Positions 1 to 6,565 of a DNA stretch of 8,510 nt are shown one piece after another; within the stretch, counting starts at the first letter, position 1; every line of letters starts with the position of its first letter. Source of the DNA: an uncultured Eggerthellaceae bacterium (GTDB taxonomy: Bacteria; Actinomycetota; Coriobacteriia; Coriobacteriales; Eggerthellaceae); contig CAJUSL010000023.1 of assembly GCA_910589135.1 (NCBI GenBank), forward strand, positions 15,354-23,863, given 5' to 3'. The notes below the pieces were generated by a model that searched no databases, had not been told where the DNA came from, and saw nothing but the letters and a program-made list of their open reading frames with translations. Position numbers and translations under genes: made by a program.

Positions 1-1339
1 ATCTTCTCCACGATGGAGAGGCCGTCGTCGTAGGAATACTCGAACGTGTCGGCGCCGAGGCCGCCCGTCCCCTCCCCTTCGCACAGCGCCACCACGTTGT
101 CGGCCAGCGCAAGGCCGCCCTCGCCGCCCTTGGCCCACACCTCGGAAAGCGCCACGTTGACGCCGAGCTCGGTGCATTTCGCCTCGACCAGGTCGAGTTC
201 CGCCTTGGTGTCGGTCGGGAACGCGTTGATGGCCACCACGCACGGCAGCTTGTACACCTTGGTGATGTTCTCGACATGCTGCAGCAGGTTCGGAAGGCCC
301 GCTTCAAGCGCCTCGAGGTTCTCGGCGTTAAGGTCCTCCTTCGCCACGCCGCCATGGCTCTTGAGCGCACGGACGGTGGCCACGACGACCACGGCGTCAG
401 GCGCCAGGCCCGCCAGGCGGCACTTGATGTCCAGGAACTTCTCGGCGCCCAAATCGGCCCCGAAGCCGGCCTCGGTGATGCAGTAGTCGCCGAGTGCGAG
501 CGCCATGCGCGTGGCCATGATGGAGTTGCAGCCGTGGGCGATGTTGGCGAAGGGGCCGCCGTGGACGAAGGCGGGCGTGCCCTCGAGCGTCTGCACCAGG
601 TTGGGCTTGAGCGCGTCCTTCAGAAGGGCGCACATGGCGCCCTCGGCCTTCAGGTCGTGCGCCGTGACGGGCTCGTCGTCGTGGGTGTAGCCCACCACGA
701 TGCGGCCTAGGCGCTCCTTCAGGTCGGAAATGCTGGTGGCCAAGCAGAAGATGGCCATGACCTCGCTGGCCACGGTGATGTCGAAGCCGCGCGCCCTCCC
801 AGTCCGTCCACGATGTGGCGCAACTGGCGGTCGTTCATGTCCACCACGCGCTTCCACGTGATCTTCCGCACATCGATGCCCAGCTCGTTGCCGTTCTGGA
901 TGTGCGCGTCGAGCATGGCGGCGAGCAGGTTGTTCGCGGCCCCGATGGCGTGGAAGTCGCCGGTGAAGTGCAGATTGATGTCTTCCATGGGCACCACCTG
1001 GGCGTAGCCGCCGCCGGCGGCGCCCCCCTTGATGCCGAACACCGGCCCCAGCGACGGCTCGCGCAGCGCCACGACCACGTTCTTGCCGCGACGGGCCAAG
1101 GCGTCGGCAAGGCCCACGGTGGTGGTCGTCTTGCCCTCGCCGGCAGGCGTCGGGTTGATGGCCGTGACCAGCACCAGCTTGCCGGGCGCATGCTCCTTCT
1201 CGCGAAGCAGGTTGTAGTCGACCTTGGCCTTGTAGGCGCCGTAGCACTCCAGGTAGTCCTCGTCGATGCCGGCCGAGCGAGCCACGTCGACGATCTTCTC
1301 GGGCGTGCACTCCTGCGCTATCTCGATGTCTGTCTTCAT
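1..1339 (-). pseudogene. fhs: Formate-tetrahydrofolate ligase, frameshifted and 3'-partial
   Basis: The family makes 10-formyl-THF from formate, THF and ATP in the cytoplasm, for purine synthesis, fMet-tRNA and acetogenic carbon flow. The first 183 codons read well: the ATP-binding loop PTPAGEGKT is at residues 63-71, REPSLGPVFG at 93-102, and family signature GIKGGAAGGGY at 102-112. Frame is lost near 786-793, and the original frame runs into a stop at 719-721. From 788 down to base 1 another frame is open throughout and carries GFDITVASEVMAI, FVHGGPFANIAHGCNS and the second signature VATVRALKSHGG (348-383). Seven to eight normally invariant residues (about NGVPRED) are missing at the join, consistent with a 22-base deletion. 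The ATG at 1339 has GGGGAG three bases upstream and overlaps the coaX stop as ATGA. The family is about 555 residues, so roughly 100 C-terminal residues lie beyond the window. Identity is very secure. Whether it is a true pseudogene or a sequence error is open. Confidence 0.9.
786..793 (-). other. fhs: Frameshift/deletion junction inside fhs
   Basis: Reading fhs on the minus strand, the frame gives GLGGRA up to codon 184 (788-790). The sequence then continues as GFDITVASE only if read from 788 in another frame. Family members normally carry eight residues (about ANGVPRED) between GGR/GGK and GFDI, which is 24 bases; only two bases lie here. The net loss is therefore about 22 bases, which shifts frame by one. 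The residue string of intact relatives is from memory; the frame break itself is directly visible. Confidence 0.85.
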
Positions 1340-2139
1340 TGACTCCCCTTTCCGGATTCAACCGCCTCTGCCAGTATCCTAAGCCCCTCGAGCGTCAGCT
1401 CGGGGCACACGTCGGTAATGGTGCGCGAAAGCCGGGACACGGTATGCACAAGGCCTCCCGTCGCGACGACGGGGCATGCTCCCCCCAGCTCGTCGAAGAT
1501 GCGCGCGAGCAACCCGTCGACGCGTCCCACCTCGCCGAACACCACGCCCGACTGGACGGCCTCGGCGGTGGACTTGCCGATGACGTTGCCGGGAAGCGCG
1601 ACGCCCGTCGCGGCGACCTGCGCGGCCCCGGCGAAGAGCGCGTTGGCGCCCGTCATGATGCCCGGGGCGATGACGCCGCCCACGAAGCGCCCGCGCGCGT
1701 CGACCACCTCGATGTTGGTGGCGGTGCCGAAGTCGACGACCACGACGGGCTCGCCGTAGAGGGCCCGCGCGGCGATGGCGTCGGCCACGCGGTCGGACCC
1801 GATTTCGTGGGGACTCGGGTAGTCGGCGTCGAACAGGCCGCATTCGTGCGCCACCTGCGCGCTGCAGCACACCGGCTTCACGCCCCATACCTTCTCGATG
1901 GCGTGCGACCACGATATGGTGAGGGACGGAACCACCGAGGCGACGGCGGCGCGGTGCACCTCGCCGGCGGAGATGCCCGGCATCTGGAACAGGGGAAGCA
2001 GCCGCGTGCGCACGTCGTCGGGCGTCGCCACCTTGTCGGTGCTGATGCGCCACATCGCACGATACGCGTCCCTCCCGCCACCGCGCACATGCACGCCGAT
2101 TACGGTCTGGGTGTTGCCAACATCGACAAGAAGTAACAT
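1336..2139 (-). CDS. coaX: Type III pantothenate kinase (CoaX)
   Basis: CoaX phosphorylates pantothenate, the first committed step of coenzyme A synthesis, and belongs to the ASKHA fold. The 267-residue product has the family length and its motifs in order: N-terminal phosphate loop DVGNTQT at 6-12, GSDRVADAIAA at 114-124 (pantothenate side), DFGTATN at 136-142 (second phosphate motif), GGVIAPG at 154-160, IGKSTAEAVQSG at 188-199 and ATGGL at 226-230. No signal peptide or membrane segment is seen. This family typically needs a monovalent cation and is not feedback-inhibited by CoA. The ATG at 2139 starts at the family-typical position, but its Shine-Dalgarno is poor: the nearest purine run, GAAGG, lies about 14 bases upstream. 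The stop overlaps the fhs start, so the two are probably co-transcribed and translationally coupled. A promoter in the AT-rich region just upstream is likely. Confidence 0.96.
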   Translation of the reverse strand: MLLLVDVGNTQTVIGVHVRGGGRDAYRAMWRISTDKVATPDDVRTRLLPLFQMPGISAGEVHRAAVASVVPSLTISWSHAIEKVWGVKPVCCSAQVAHECGLFDADYPSPHEIGSDRVADAIAARALYGEPVVVVDFGTATNIEVVDARGRFVGGVIAPGIMTGANALFAGAAQVAATGVALPGNVIGKSTAEAVQSGVVFGEVGRVDGLLARIFDELGGACPVVATGGLVHTVSRLSRTITDVCPELTLEGLRILAEAVESGKGSQ

Positions 2140-2277
2140 ATCTATCAGTTCGCCTTCGAAAAGAAATGTATACTTCTTAAATAATAACCAAGTTGGCTGG
2201 AATGCCTACGGCCAAACCGTCTTCGGCTTGTTTTTGGGCTGCCAACTGAATCAGGAACACGGGGAGGGAATGAACGA
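2140..2277. promoter_or_regulatory. AT-rich divergent promoter region between coaX and the response regulator
   Basis: This 138-base gap separates divergent genes. Its centre (2161-2190) is only about 20% G+C in an otherwise GC-rich window. On the minus strand, TATACA (2172-2167) could be a -10 box for coaX, giving a leader of about 20 bases; no good -35 is seen. On the plus strand, AATAAT (2180-2185) is a possible -10 for the regulator, with an 80-90 base leader. Candidate operator sequences include AAGAA-N8-TTCTT (2161-2178), CCAAGTTGG (2188-2196), TTGGC-N13-GCCAA (2193-2215) and TTGGGCTGCCAA (2234-2245). The composition is plain, but exact promoter elements are guesses. Confidence 0.5.
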
Positions 2278-2280
2278 ATG
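2261..2280 (+). promoter_or_regulatory. Strong RBS and three-codon upstream ORF before the response regulator
   Basis: A purine-rich GGGGAGGGA (2261-2269) lies nine bases upstream of the ATG at 2278, which supports that start. An extra ATG at 2270 opens a minimal reading frame Met-Asn-Glu-stop whose TGA (2279-2281) overlaps the regulator's ATG. The spacing to the upstream ATG is very short, so it is probably used poorly if at all. Confidence 0.6.
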
Positions 2281-2970
2281 ACCGAGTCATCAACGCGTAT
2301 TCTGGTTTGCGACGACGAGGCGACCATCACCGACTTCGTCGGGTTCGCTCTGCAGAAGGAAGGCTACACGGCGGACATCGTCAAAAGCGGCGAGGAGGCC
2401 ATCGAGGCCGCCAACAACAACGACTACGACCTTTTCATTCTTGACATCATGCTTCCGGGCATGGACGGCTACGAGCTGTGCAGGCGCCTGCGCACCAGCA
2501 CCGACGCCCCCGTCCTGTTCCTCTCCGCGCGCGACACCGAGCTCGACAAGGTGGTCGGCCTCGAAATCGGCGGCGACGACTACCTGGTGAAGCCGTTCGG
2601 CGTGCGCGAGCTCATCGCCCGCGTCCGCGCGCTTCTGCGCCGTGGCAGCGGCACCGGCGGAAGCGACCACAACGTCGTCACCGTGAACGGCATCACGCTT
2701 GACGAAGAGGCCCACACCGCCTCCGGCGACAAGGGCCCCATCGACCTCACGCCGCGCGAGTTCGAGCTGCTGGCCTCGCTGATGAAGAATGCCGGCAAGG
2801 TGGTCTGCCGCGAGGACCTGCTGCGCGACGCCTGGGGATGGGAGTACCTCACCGAGACCAAGACGGTGGACACGCACATCAAGCGCCTGCGCGACAAGAT
2901 CTCGGGCGCCGGCTACGACTCCGGCCTGGTGGAGACCGTGCGCGGCTACGGGTACCGCTTCAAAGCATAG
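2278..2970 (+). CDS. OmpR/PhoB-family DNA-binding response regulator
   Basis: This 230-residue two-component regulator is predicted to bind DNA when phosphorylated by a sensor histidine kinase. Receiver domain (about 7-121): acidic pocket D12/D13, phospho-acceptor D56 in LDIMLPGMDG, switch residue S83 in FLSAR and invariant K105 in DDYLVKPF. After a short Gly/Ser linker, the winged-helix domain (about 132-230) carries LTPREFELLASL (157-168), the recognition-helix region TVDTHIKRLRDKI (196-208) and the terminal wing VRGYGYRF (221-228). All catalytic residues are intact. No histidine kinase follows: the gene ends 24 bases before an intrinsic terminator, and coaX diverges upstream, so in this window it is an orphan. 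The kinase could be encoded elsewhere. The regulon cannot be read from the sequence. The start is supported by a strong Shine-Dalgarno. Confidence 0.95.
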   Translation: MTESSTRILVCDDEATITDFVGFALQKEGYTADIVKSGEEAIEAANNNDYDLFILDIMLPGMDGYELCRRLRTSTDAPVLFLSARDTELDKVVGLEIGGDDYLVKPFGVRELIARVRALLRRGSGTGGSDHNVVTVNGITLDEEAHTASGDKGPIDLTPREFELLASLMKNAGKVVCREDLLRDAWGWEYLTETKTVDTHIKRLRDKISGAGYDSGLVETVRGYGYRFKA

Positions 2971-2994
2971 CGCCTGACCCATCTGAAACCACGG

Positions 2995-3023
2995 AAGGCC
3001 CGGGCGCACGTCCGGGCCTTTTT
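2995..3023 (+). terminator. Intrinsic terminator of the response regulator
   Basis: A nine-pair stem, AAGGCCCGG (2995-3003) with CCGGGCCTT (3012-3020), is extended by a G-T pair around a small loop. It is followed by a five-T run (3019-3023). It lies 24 bases after the regulator stop and implies a monocistronic transcript. Confidence 0.92.
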
Positions 3024-3079
3024 CATGCGCAGGCGCCTGCGTCGGCGCCCTCAAACGTCCTCGGGAAACTCCTCGCGTC

Positions 3080-3112
3080 GGAATTCCGCGATGGCCTATA
3101 TCATGGAATTCC
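3080..3112. promoter_or_regulatory. Twin GGAATTCC palindromes flanking a possible -10 box upstream of the phosphoesterase
   Basis: Two identical 8-bp palindromes GGAATTCC (3080-3087 and 3105-3112) start 25 bp apart; the first extends to ten bases as CGGAATTCCG. Between them is TATATC (3097-3102), a plausible -10 box about 95 bases before the phosphoesterase start. No clear -35 is seen. Placement between a terminator and a gene start fits a promoter/operator, but this is inference. Confidence 0.35.
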
Positions 3113-3186
3113 CAGCTCCGGGGGTTTGCCGCTCGAACGCCCGGGGCCACCGACGGAATGGCGCGACGAGCGCGCACAAGACAACC

Positions 3187-3194
3187 TGGGAGGA
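3187..3194 (+). promoter_or_regulatory. Ribosome binding site fixing the phosphoesterase start
   Basis: TGGGAGGA lies three bases before the ATG at 3198. It decides between this start and in-frame starts far upstream, which overlap the response regulator gene and its terminator. Confidence 0.8.
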
Positions 3195-3197
3195 ACG

Positions 3198-3821
3198 ATG
3201 GCGAAGCGCATAGGAGTCATCAGCGACACGCACGACAACCTGCCCGACGGCGCGTTCGAGCTGTTCTGCGGCGGCTGGGACGACGAGCGCCTGAACCGCG
3301 CCGCAAGCCAGGTGCTGCGCTGCAGCCGCGCGGAAGGCGCGCCGACGCTGGAAGACGTCGCCGGCGAGGCCGACGGCTGGCTGGATGCATGCAAGGTCGA
3401 CTTCGTCCTGCATGCGGGAGACGTCTGCAGGCAGTCGATCCTGGACGAGCTGGAGGCCATCGCCCCCTGCGTTGCGGTGCTCGGCAACAACGACCGCGAG
3501 CCGCTCCTTGCCAGCGACGGCCGCGTGCAGCCGTTCCGCAGCCTGCGCTGGGAAGGCGTCGAGGTCGCCATGGCCCACATTCCCCAGGACTTGCGCCGGG
3601 CGCTCGAGGGCAGGCCGCCGCTCGCCCCCAGGCTGGTGCAGCGCGAGCCCGACCTGGCGGTGTACGGCCACACGCACGTGCCCGACGTGCGCATCGAAGG
3701 CGCACACGTGCTGCTCAACCCGGGATCGCCCAGCCGCGGCCGCAACGGAAGCGGGCACAACGTGGCGCTCGTCGACGTGGAAGGCGGAAGACTGGCGCGC
3801 ATCGCCATCGTGGCCGTGTAG
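3198..3821 (+). CDS. YfcE/MJ0936-type metallophosphoesterase with enlarged N-terminal loop
   Basis: This 207-residue calcineurin-like phosphoesterase of the YfcE family is probably a cytoplasmic, metal-dependent phosphodiesterase; the natural substrate is unknown for most members. Metal-site motifs are all present: D10 and H12 (SDTH), D75 (HAGD), N97 (GNND), H127 (AHIP) and H158/H160 (GHTH), followed by NPGS at 174-177. The usual third-motif pair HGH is reduced to H127 alone. About 62 residues separate H12 from D75, whereas compact members as I remember them have about 25, so this protein carries an extra 35-residue insertion (around 22-66). The frame stays open upstream to 2838. The ATG at 3198 is chosen because GGGAGGA (3188-3194) sits just upstream and the fold begins right there with KRIGVISDTH. 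It stands alone, convergent with the ClC gene. Confidence 0.9.
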   Translation: MAKRIGVISDTHDNLPDGAFELFCGGWDDERLNRAASQVLRCSRAEGAPTLEDVAGEADGWLDACKVDFVLHAGDVCRQSILDELEAIAPCVAVLGNNDREPLLASDGRVQPFRSLRWEGVEVAMAHIPQDLRRALEGRPPLAPRLVQREPDLAVYGHTHVPDVRIEGAHVLLNPGSPSRGRNGSGHNVALVDVEGGRLARIAIVAV

Positions 3822-3828
3822 CCGTGTA
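3813..3828. repeat. Tandem 8-bp duplication at the phosphoesterase stop codon
   Basis: GCCGTGTA occurs twice in direct succession (3813-3820 and 3821-3828). The first copy supplies the last Val codon and the first two bases of the TAG stop; the second lies just outside the gene. It looks like a small slippage duplication. Confidence 0.7.
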
Positions 3829-3838
3829 GCCGCGCAGC

Positions 3839-3859
3839 GCCGGCGCGCGCAAAGCCGGC
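3839..3859. terminator. Possible weak hairpin between convergent genes
   Basis: GCCGGC (3839-3844) and GCCGGC (3854-3859) can pair around a nine-base loop in the gap between the convergent phosphoesterase and ClC genes. No T-run follows on either strand, so termination here is uncertain. Confidence 0.25.
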
Positions 3860-3888
3860 AGGACGATGCGGCCCGCGAGGCGCCCCTG

Positions 3889-5238
3889 TTACGCGTCCTC
3901 GCCGCGGACGGCGGGCTGCATGTCCTTGCCACGCGCGCCCCTCGGCTCCATCCACGCCTTTGGAACCGGCACCAGCGCCCCGACGGCCGCCGCCATCAGC
4001 AGCACGAACGCCGCCTTCACCGGGAAGCACAAAAACAGCAGCAGCGCGGTCATCACCGGCTGGCGCATGACCGCCCCCATGAGCGCCGCGGTGCAGGCGC
4101 ACAGCGAGAAGACGGGGTCGATTCCCGTCAGCGCGGCGCATCCGTACCCGATCGAGATCCCCGCGAAGATCAGCGGGAAGAAATGGCCTCCGCGCCAGCC
4201 CAGACCCAGGCATGCCTGGGTCGCCAGCACCTTGAGGAATCCCGTCGCAACCAGCACGCCGACGCCCATGCCCGTCCACGCTTCGGCCAGTTGCTCGGTC
4301 TGCGACTCGCCGGCGAACATCGTGAACGGAAGCACGGTGCCGAGCAGGCCGAGCACGACGCCCGCGACGACGGCCTTCGTCACCGTCCGCGACGCAAGAC
4401 GACGCCCCACGGCGCGCACGCCCGCGCCGCACGCATGGTACAGCCAGCCCGCGAACGCGCCCAGAAGCGCGACGGGGACGCCCCAGGCAAGCTCGCGGGG
4501 GCCGACGGACACCTCGGTGAAGCGCGGCAGTCCCAACCCTCCCCCGAACAGCGCCCCACACAGCGCGAACGCGCCCAACGCGCCGCCGATGGAAAGCAGG
4601 TACGCCACGATCTTCTTGGCACGAGGCACCTCGAGGGGTTCATCGCCTACCGTGCGCCCCTGCGACTCGTCGGCGTATCCAGCCAAGGGGGCCGCAAGCC
4701 CGAAGAGAGGCGCGTTGAAGACGGCAGAGACCGCCGCGGCCGTGCCGACGGACGCAATGGCGCGCATCTCGCGCCCCGCGAAGCGCAGCCGGTCGCCCAC
4801 CCACGTGCACAGCCCTGCAATGACGCCGGTCAGCCCCGCCTCCGGGCCGATGCTTCCACCGAACAGCAGCGGCAGCAGCGCGCCGAAGAACGACGCGCCC
4901 ATGTGCCCGTAGTCGCACCTTCCGGTGCTCTTCACCTCGCCCATGACCTCGTTCATGTCCTTCGGGTACGGCCCTGCCTTCTTTTGGAAGAAGCCGATCG
5001 CCAGGCCGCCTGCGGTGCAGAACGCAAGCGGATAGAACACGGCGGGCATGCCCGCAGCCTCGAGCCAGGAGGGGACGCGCTCCCACAGAAAGCTGATTCC
5101 CAGGTTCATCAGGAAGAAGAACGCCCAGACGAACGCGCCTGCGAAGGCGCCGAGGACGACGGCGACCGCCACGAAGGCGGCGTATCCTTTCACGGCTGAC
5201 AGTTTGATGGCTCGCTCCTCGATGGTCGTATGGCCCAA
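3889..5238 (-). CDS. Divergent ClC-family chloride channel/transporter-like membrane protein
   Basis: This 449-residue polytopic membrane protein has the ClC fold order. A first membrane helix spans about 18-48, GSIGPEAG is at 128-135 (helix-N-terminus motif, normally GREGP), GTAAAVSAVFNAPLFG at 165-180 (compare AAFNAPL in known ClCs), FAGESQ at 308-313 and GGHFFP at 350-355 (the GxFxP motif). The C-terminal segment about 390-424 is hydrophobic. The classical GSGIP motif is not recognisable, and the gating glutamate position (GREGP) reads Ile130, so transport behaviour may differ from E. coli ClC. There is no CBS domain. The chosen start is TTG at 5238, with TAAGG just upstream and an in-frame TAA three codons before it; a GTG at residue 16 is the alternative. 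It follows yacP by 29 bases and may be its operon partner. The substrate (Cl-, F- or another anion) is unknown. Confidence 0.88.
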   Translation of the reverse strand: MGHTTIEERAIKLSAVKGYAAFVAVAVVLGAFAGAFVWAFFFLMNLGISFLWERVPSWLEAAGMPAVFYPLAFCTAGGLAIGFFQKKAGPYPKDMNEVMGEVKSTGRCDYGHMGASFFGALLPLLFGGSIGPEAGLTGVIAGLCTWVGDRLRFAGREMRAIASVGTAAAVSAVFNAPLFGLAAPLAGYADESQGRTVGDEPLEVPRAKKIVAYLLSIGGALGAFALCGALFGGGLGLPRFTEVSVGPRELAWGVPVALLGAFAGWLYHACGAGVRAVGRRLASRTVTKAVVAGVVLGLLGTVLPFTMFAGESQTEQLAEAWTGMGVGVLVATGFLKVLATQACLGLGWRGGHFFPLIFAGISIGYGCAALTGIDPVFSLCACTAALMGAVMRQPVMTALLLFLCFPVKAAFVLLMAAAVGALVPVPKAWMEPRGARGKDMQPAVRGEDA

Positions 5239-5267
5239 CGTGCCTTAGATGCGTTCCGACGGCGTCT

Positions 5268-5804
5268 TCAGCCCTCGTCGCGCAGGCGCCTCAGCTTCTC
5301 GAGCACGTCCGGCGAGATGCGGTCGGCGACGGTGTTCTTGCGCGAGACCGACACGGTCTCCTTCTCCTTGCGGTCGTCGGCCATCGAGCCCAGCTCCTGG
5401 CAGAAGCCCTCGGCGCTCATGCGGTCGATGCCGCCGCCGAACACCGTGTCCTGGATGGTCGCGTCGCTCGTGACGACGATCGTCTCCACGCCGCGCTCGC
5501 GGGCGTCGTGGGCCAGCTTCTCGATGAGATGGTCGGCGGTCTGGCCCATGGCGGAGAACATCACGCGCACGCCGCCCACGGTCTCCGTCTTGGACGCGTC
5601 GCCCTTGCGGTCGGCCGCGTCGTAGACGACGATGGCCTCCATCCCGCGCCCTGCATAGTCGATGACGTCGTTCAACAGGCGCTGGCGTGCGACGTTGAAG
5701 TAGTCGTCCGTGAAGTCGGGCAGCTGGATGTTGCGGTAGCGGCTGCCGGAGCGGATGGCGTTGTAGCCGTCGACGATGAGCAGCTTCTTCCGGGGCCTAG
5801 CCAT
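5268..5804 (-). CDS. yacP: YacP/Rae1-type NYN-domain ribonuclease
   Basis: This 178-residue NYN (PIN-like) domain protein is related to Bacillus subtilis YacP/Rae1, a ribosome-associated endoribonuclease that cuts mRNA in the A site. The acidic metal site is visible: D12 and N15 in IVDGYNAI (10-17), D62 in VVYDAAD (59-65), D91 in GQTADHLIEK (87-96) and D114 in VTSDATIQ (111-118). A charged C-terminal tail (about 140-178) is typical. The protein is cytoplasmic, with no signal or membrane segment. It starts at the ATG at 5804, inside the last codons of rlmB (8-base overlap), with GAGG (5815-5812) seven bases upstream, so translation is probably coupled. The rlmB-yacP pairing is also seen in B. 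subtilis, which supports a role in translation quality control. Identity as a YacP family member is firm; Rae1 activity is inferred. Confidence 0.93.
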   Translation of the reverse strand: MARPRKKLLIVDGYNAIRSGSRYRNIQLPDFTDDYFNVARQRLLNDVIDYAGRGMEAIVVYDAADRKGDASKTETVGGVRVMFSAMGQTADHLIEKLAHDARERGVETIVVTSDATIQDTVFGGGIDRMSAEGFCQELGSMADDRKEKETVSVSRKNTVADRISPDVLEKLRRLRDEG

Positions 5805-6564
5805 GGTTCTGCCTCAGCCACTCGTACATGAAGACGGTGGCAGCCTGGGCCACGTTCAGCGAGGATATGGCCCCTTCCTGGGGCAACTTGCACGCAAGGT
5901 CGCAGTTCTTCAGCACCAGCTCGGAGATGCCGTCGTGCTCGTTGCCCATCACGAGCGCGATGCGCCCGGTCATGTCGGTGTCCCACAGCAGGTCGTGCGT
6001 ATGCTCGCTGGCCCCCACCACCCAGAAGCCCGCGTCCTTGAGCTCCTGCAGGGCGCGCTTCAGGTTGGGGATGCGCGCGATGGGAATGTGCGCGACCGCG
6101 CCTGCGGACGTCTTGTAGGTGGCGGCGGTGACCTGCGCCGAGCGCGCGTTGGGGATGACCACGCCCGCCGCCCCCACCGATTCGGCGGAGCGCACGATGG
6201 CGCCCAGGTTGCCGGCGTCGGTGATGTGGTCGCACACGACGACGAGGGCGCATGCGGCCCCCTGTTCCTGCCTCGCGTTGGCGGCGGCTATCACGTCGCG
6301 CACGCCCACGTACGGAAACGGCAGCGTCTCGGCGGCGACCCCTTGGCTCGCATGCCCTTCGATGTTGCCGCAGGCGGCCTCGAACTTCCGCTTGGGCAGG
6401 AACTCGACGCGCACGCCTGCACGCTGCGCGCGCTTGAGCACGTCCTCGATGGAGGCGTCGTGCTCGACGCCGTCGTACACGAGCACGCGCTCGAGCGGCA
6501 TGCCGCTTTTGAGGGCCTCGAAGGTGGCCCTCCTTCCAAGTACCATGTGGTTGTCTTCAGCCAT
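5797..6564 (-). CDS. rlmB: 23S rRNA (guanosine-2'-O-)-methyltransferase RlmB-like (SpoU/TrmH family)
   Basis: This SpoU-class SAM-dependent 2'-O-ribose methyltransferase has 255 residues from the ATG. RlmB modifies G2251 in the 23S P-loop. An N-terminal substrate-binding domain (MVLGRRATFEAL near the start; about 1-75) precedes the trefoil-knot catalytic domain. Motif 1 is DHITDAGNLGAIVRSAE (with the invariant Asn and Arg), motif 2 is VMGNEHDGIS and motif 3 is AISSLNVAQAA. Length and domain order fit RlmB better than the N-terminally shorter TrmL or TrmH types. Start choice: ATG at 6564 rather than the TTG at 6567, because AGGA at 6596-6593 or its copy at the hairpin foot is better spaced; an ATG seven codons inside (6543-6545) is also possible. 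A strong terminator stem abuts the start. It overlaps yacP by 8 bases. Confidence 0.93.
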   Translation of the reverse strand: MAEDNHMVLGRRATFEALKSGMPLERVLVYDGVEHDASIEDVLKRAQRAGVRVEFLPKRKFEAACGNIEGHASQGVAAETLPFPYVGVRDVIAAANARQEQGAACALVVVCDHITDAGNLGAIVRSAESVGAAGVVIPNARSAQVTAATYKTSAGAVAHIPIARIPNLKRALQELKDAGFWVVGASEHTHDLLWDTDMTGRIALVMGNEHDGISELVLKNCDLACKLPQEGAISSLNVAQAATVFMYEWLRQNHG

Positions 6565-6565
6565 C

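Noticed and set aside
3028..3041. Perfect 14-bp palindrome CGCAGGCGCCTGCG just after the response regulator terminator.
   Set aside because: All but two of its bases are G or C. A palindrome of this length is expected about once by chance in a window this size and composition. No T-run or gene start is associated.
2838..3197. Upstream extension of the phosphoesterase frame, giving 327 residues.
   Set aside because: It would overlap the response regulator, run through an intrinsic terminator and add no domain. The ATG at 3198 has a strong RBS and a canonical family N-terminus.
3385..5199. A 604-codon open frame on the plus strand, and other long frames antisense to coaX and the ClC gene.
   Set aside because: They overlap clearly recognisable genes on the other strand. 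Their products are Arg/Ala/Ser/Pro-rich and typical of GC-rich shadow frames, with no recognisable motifs.
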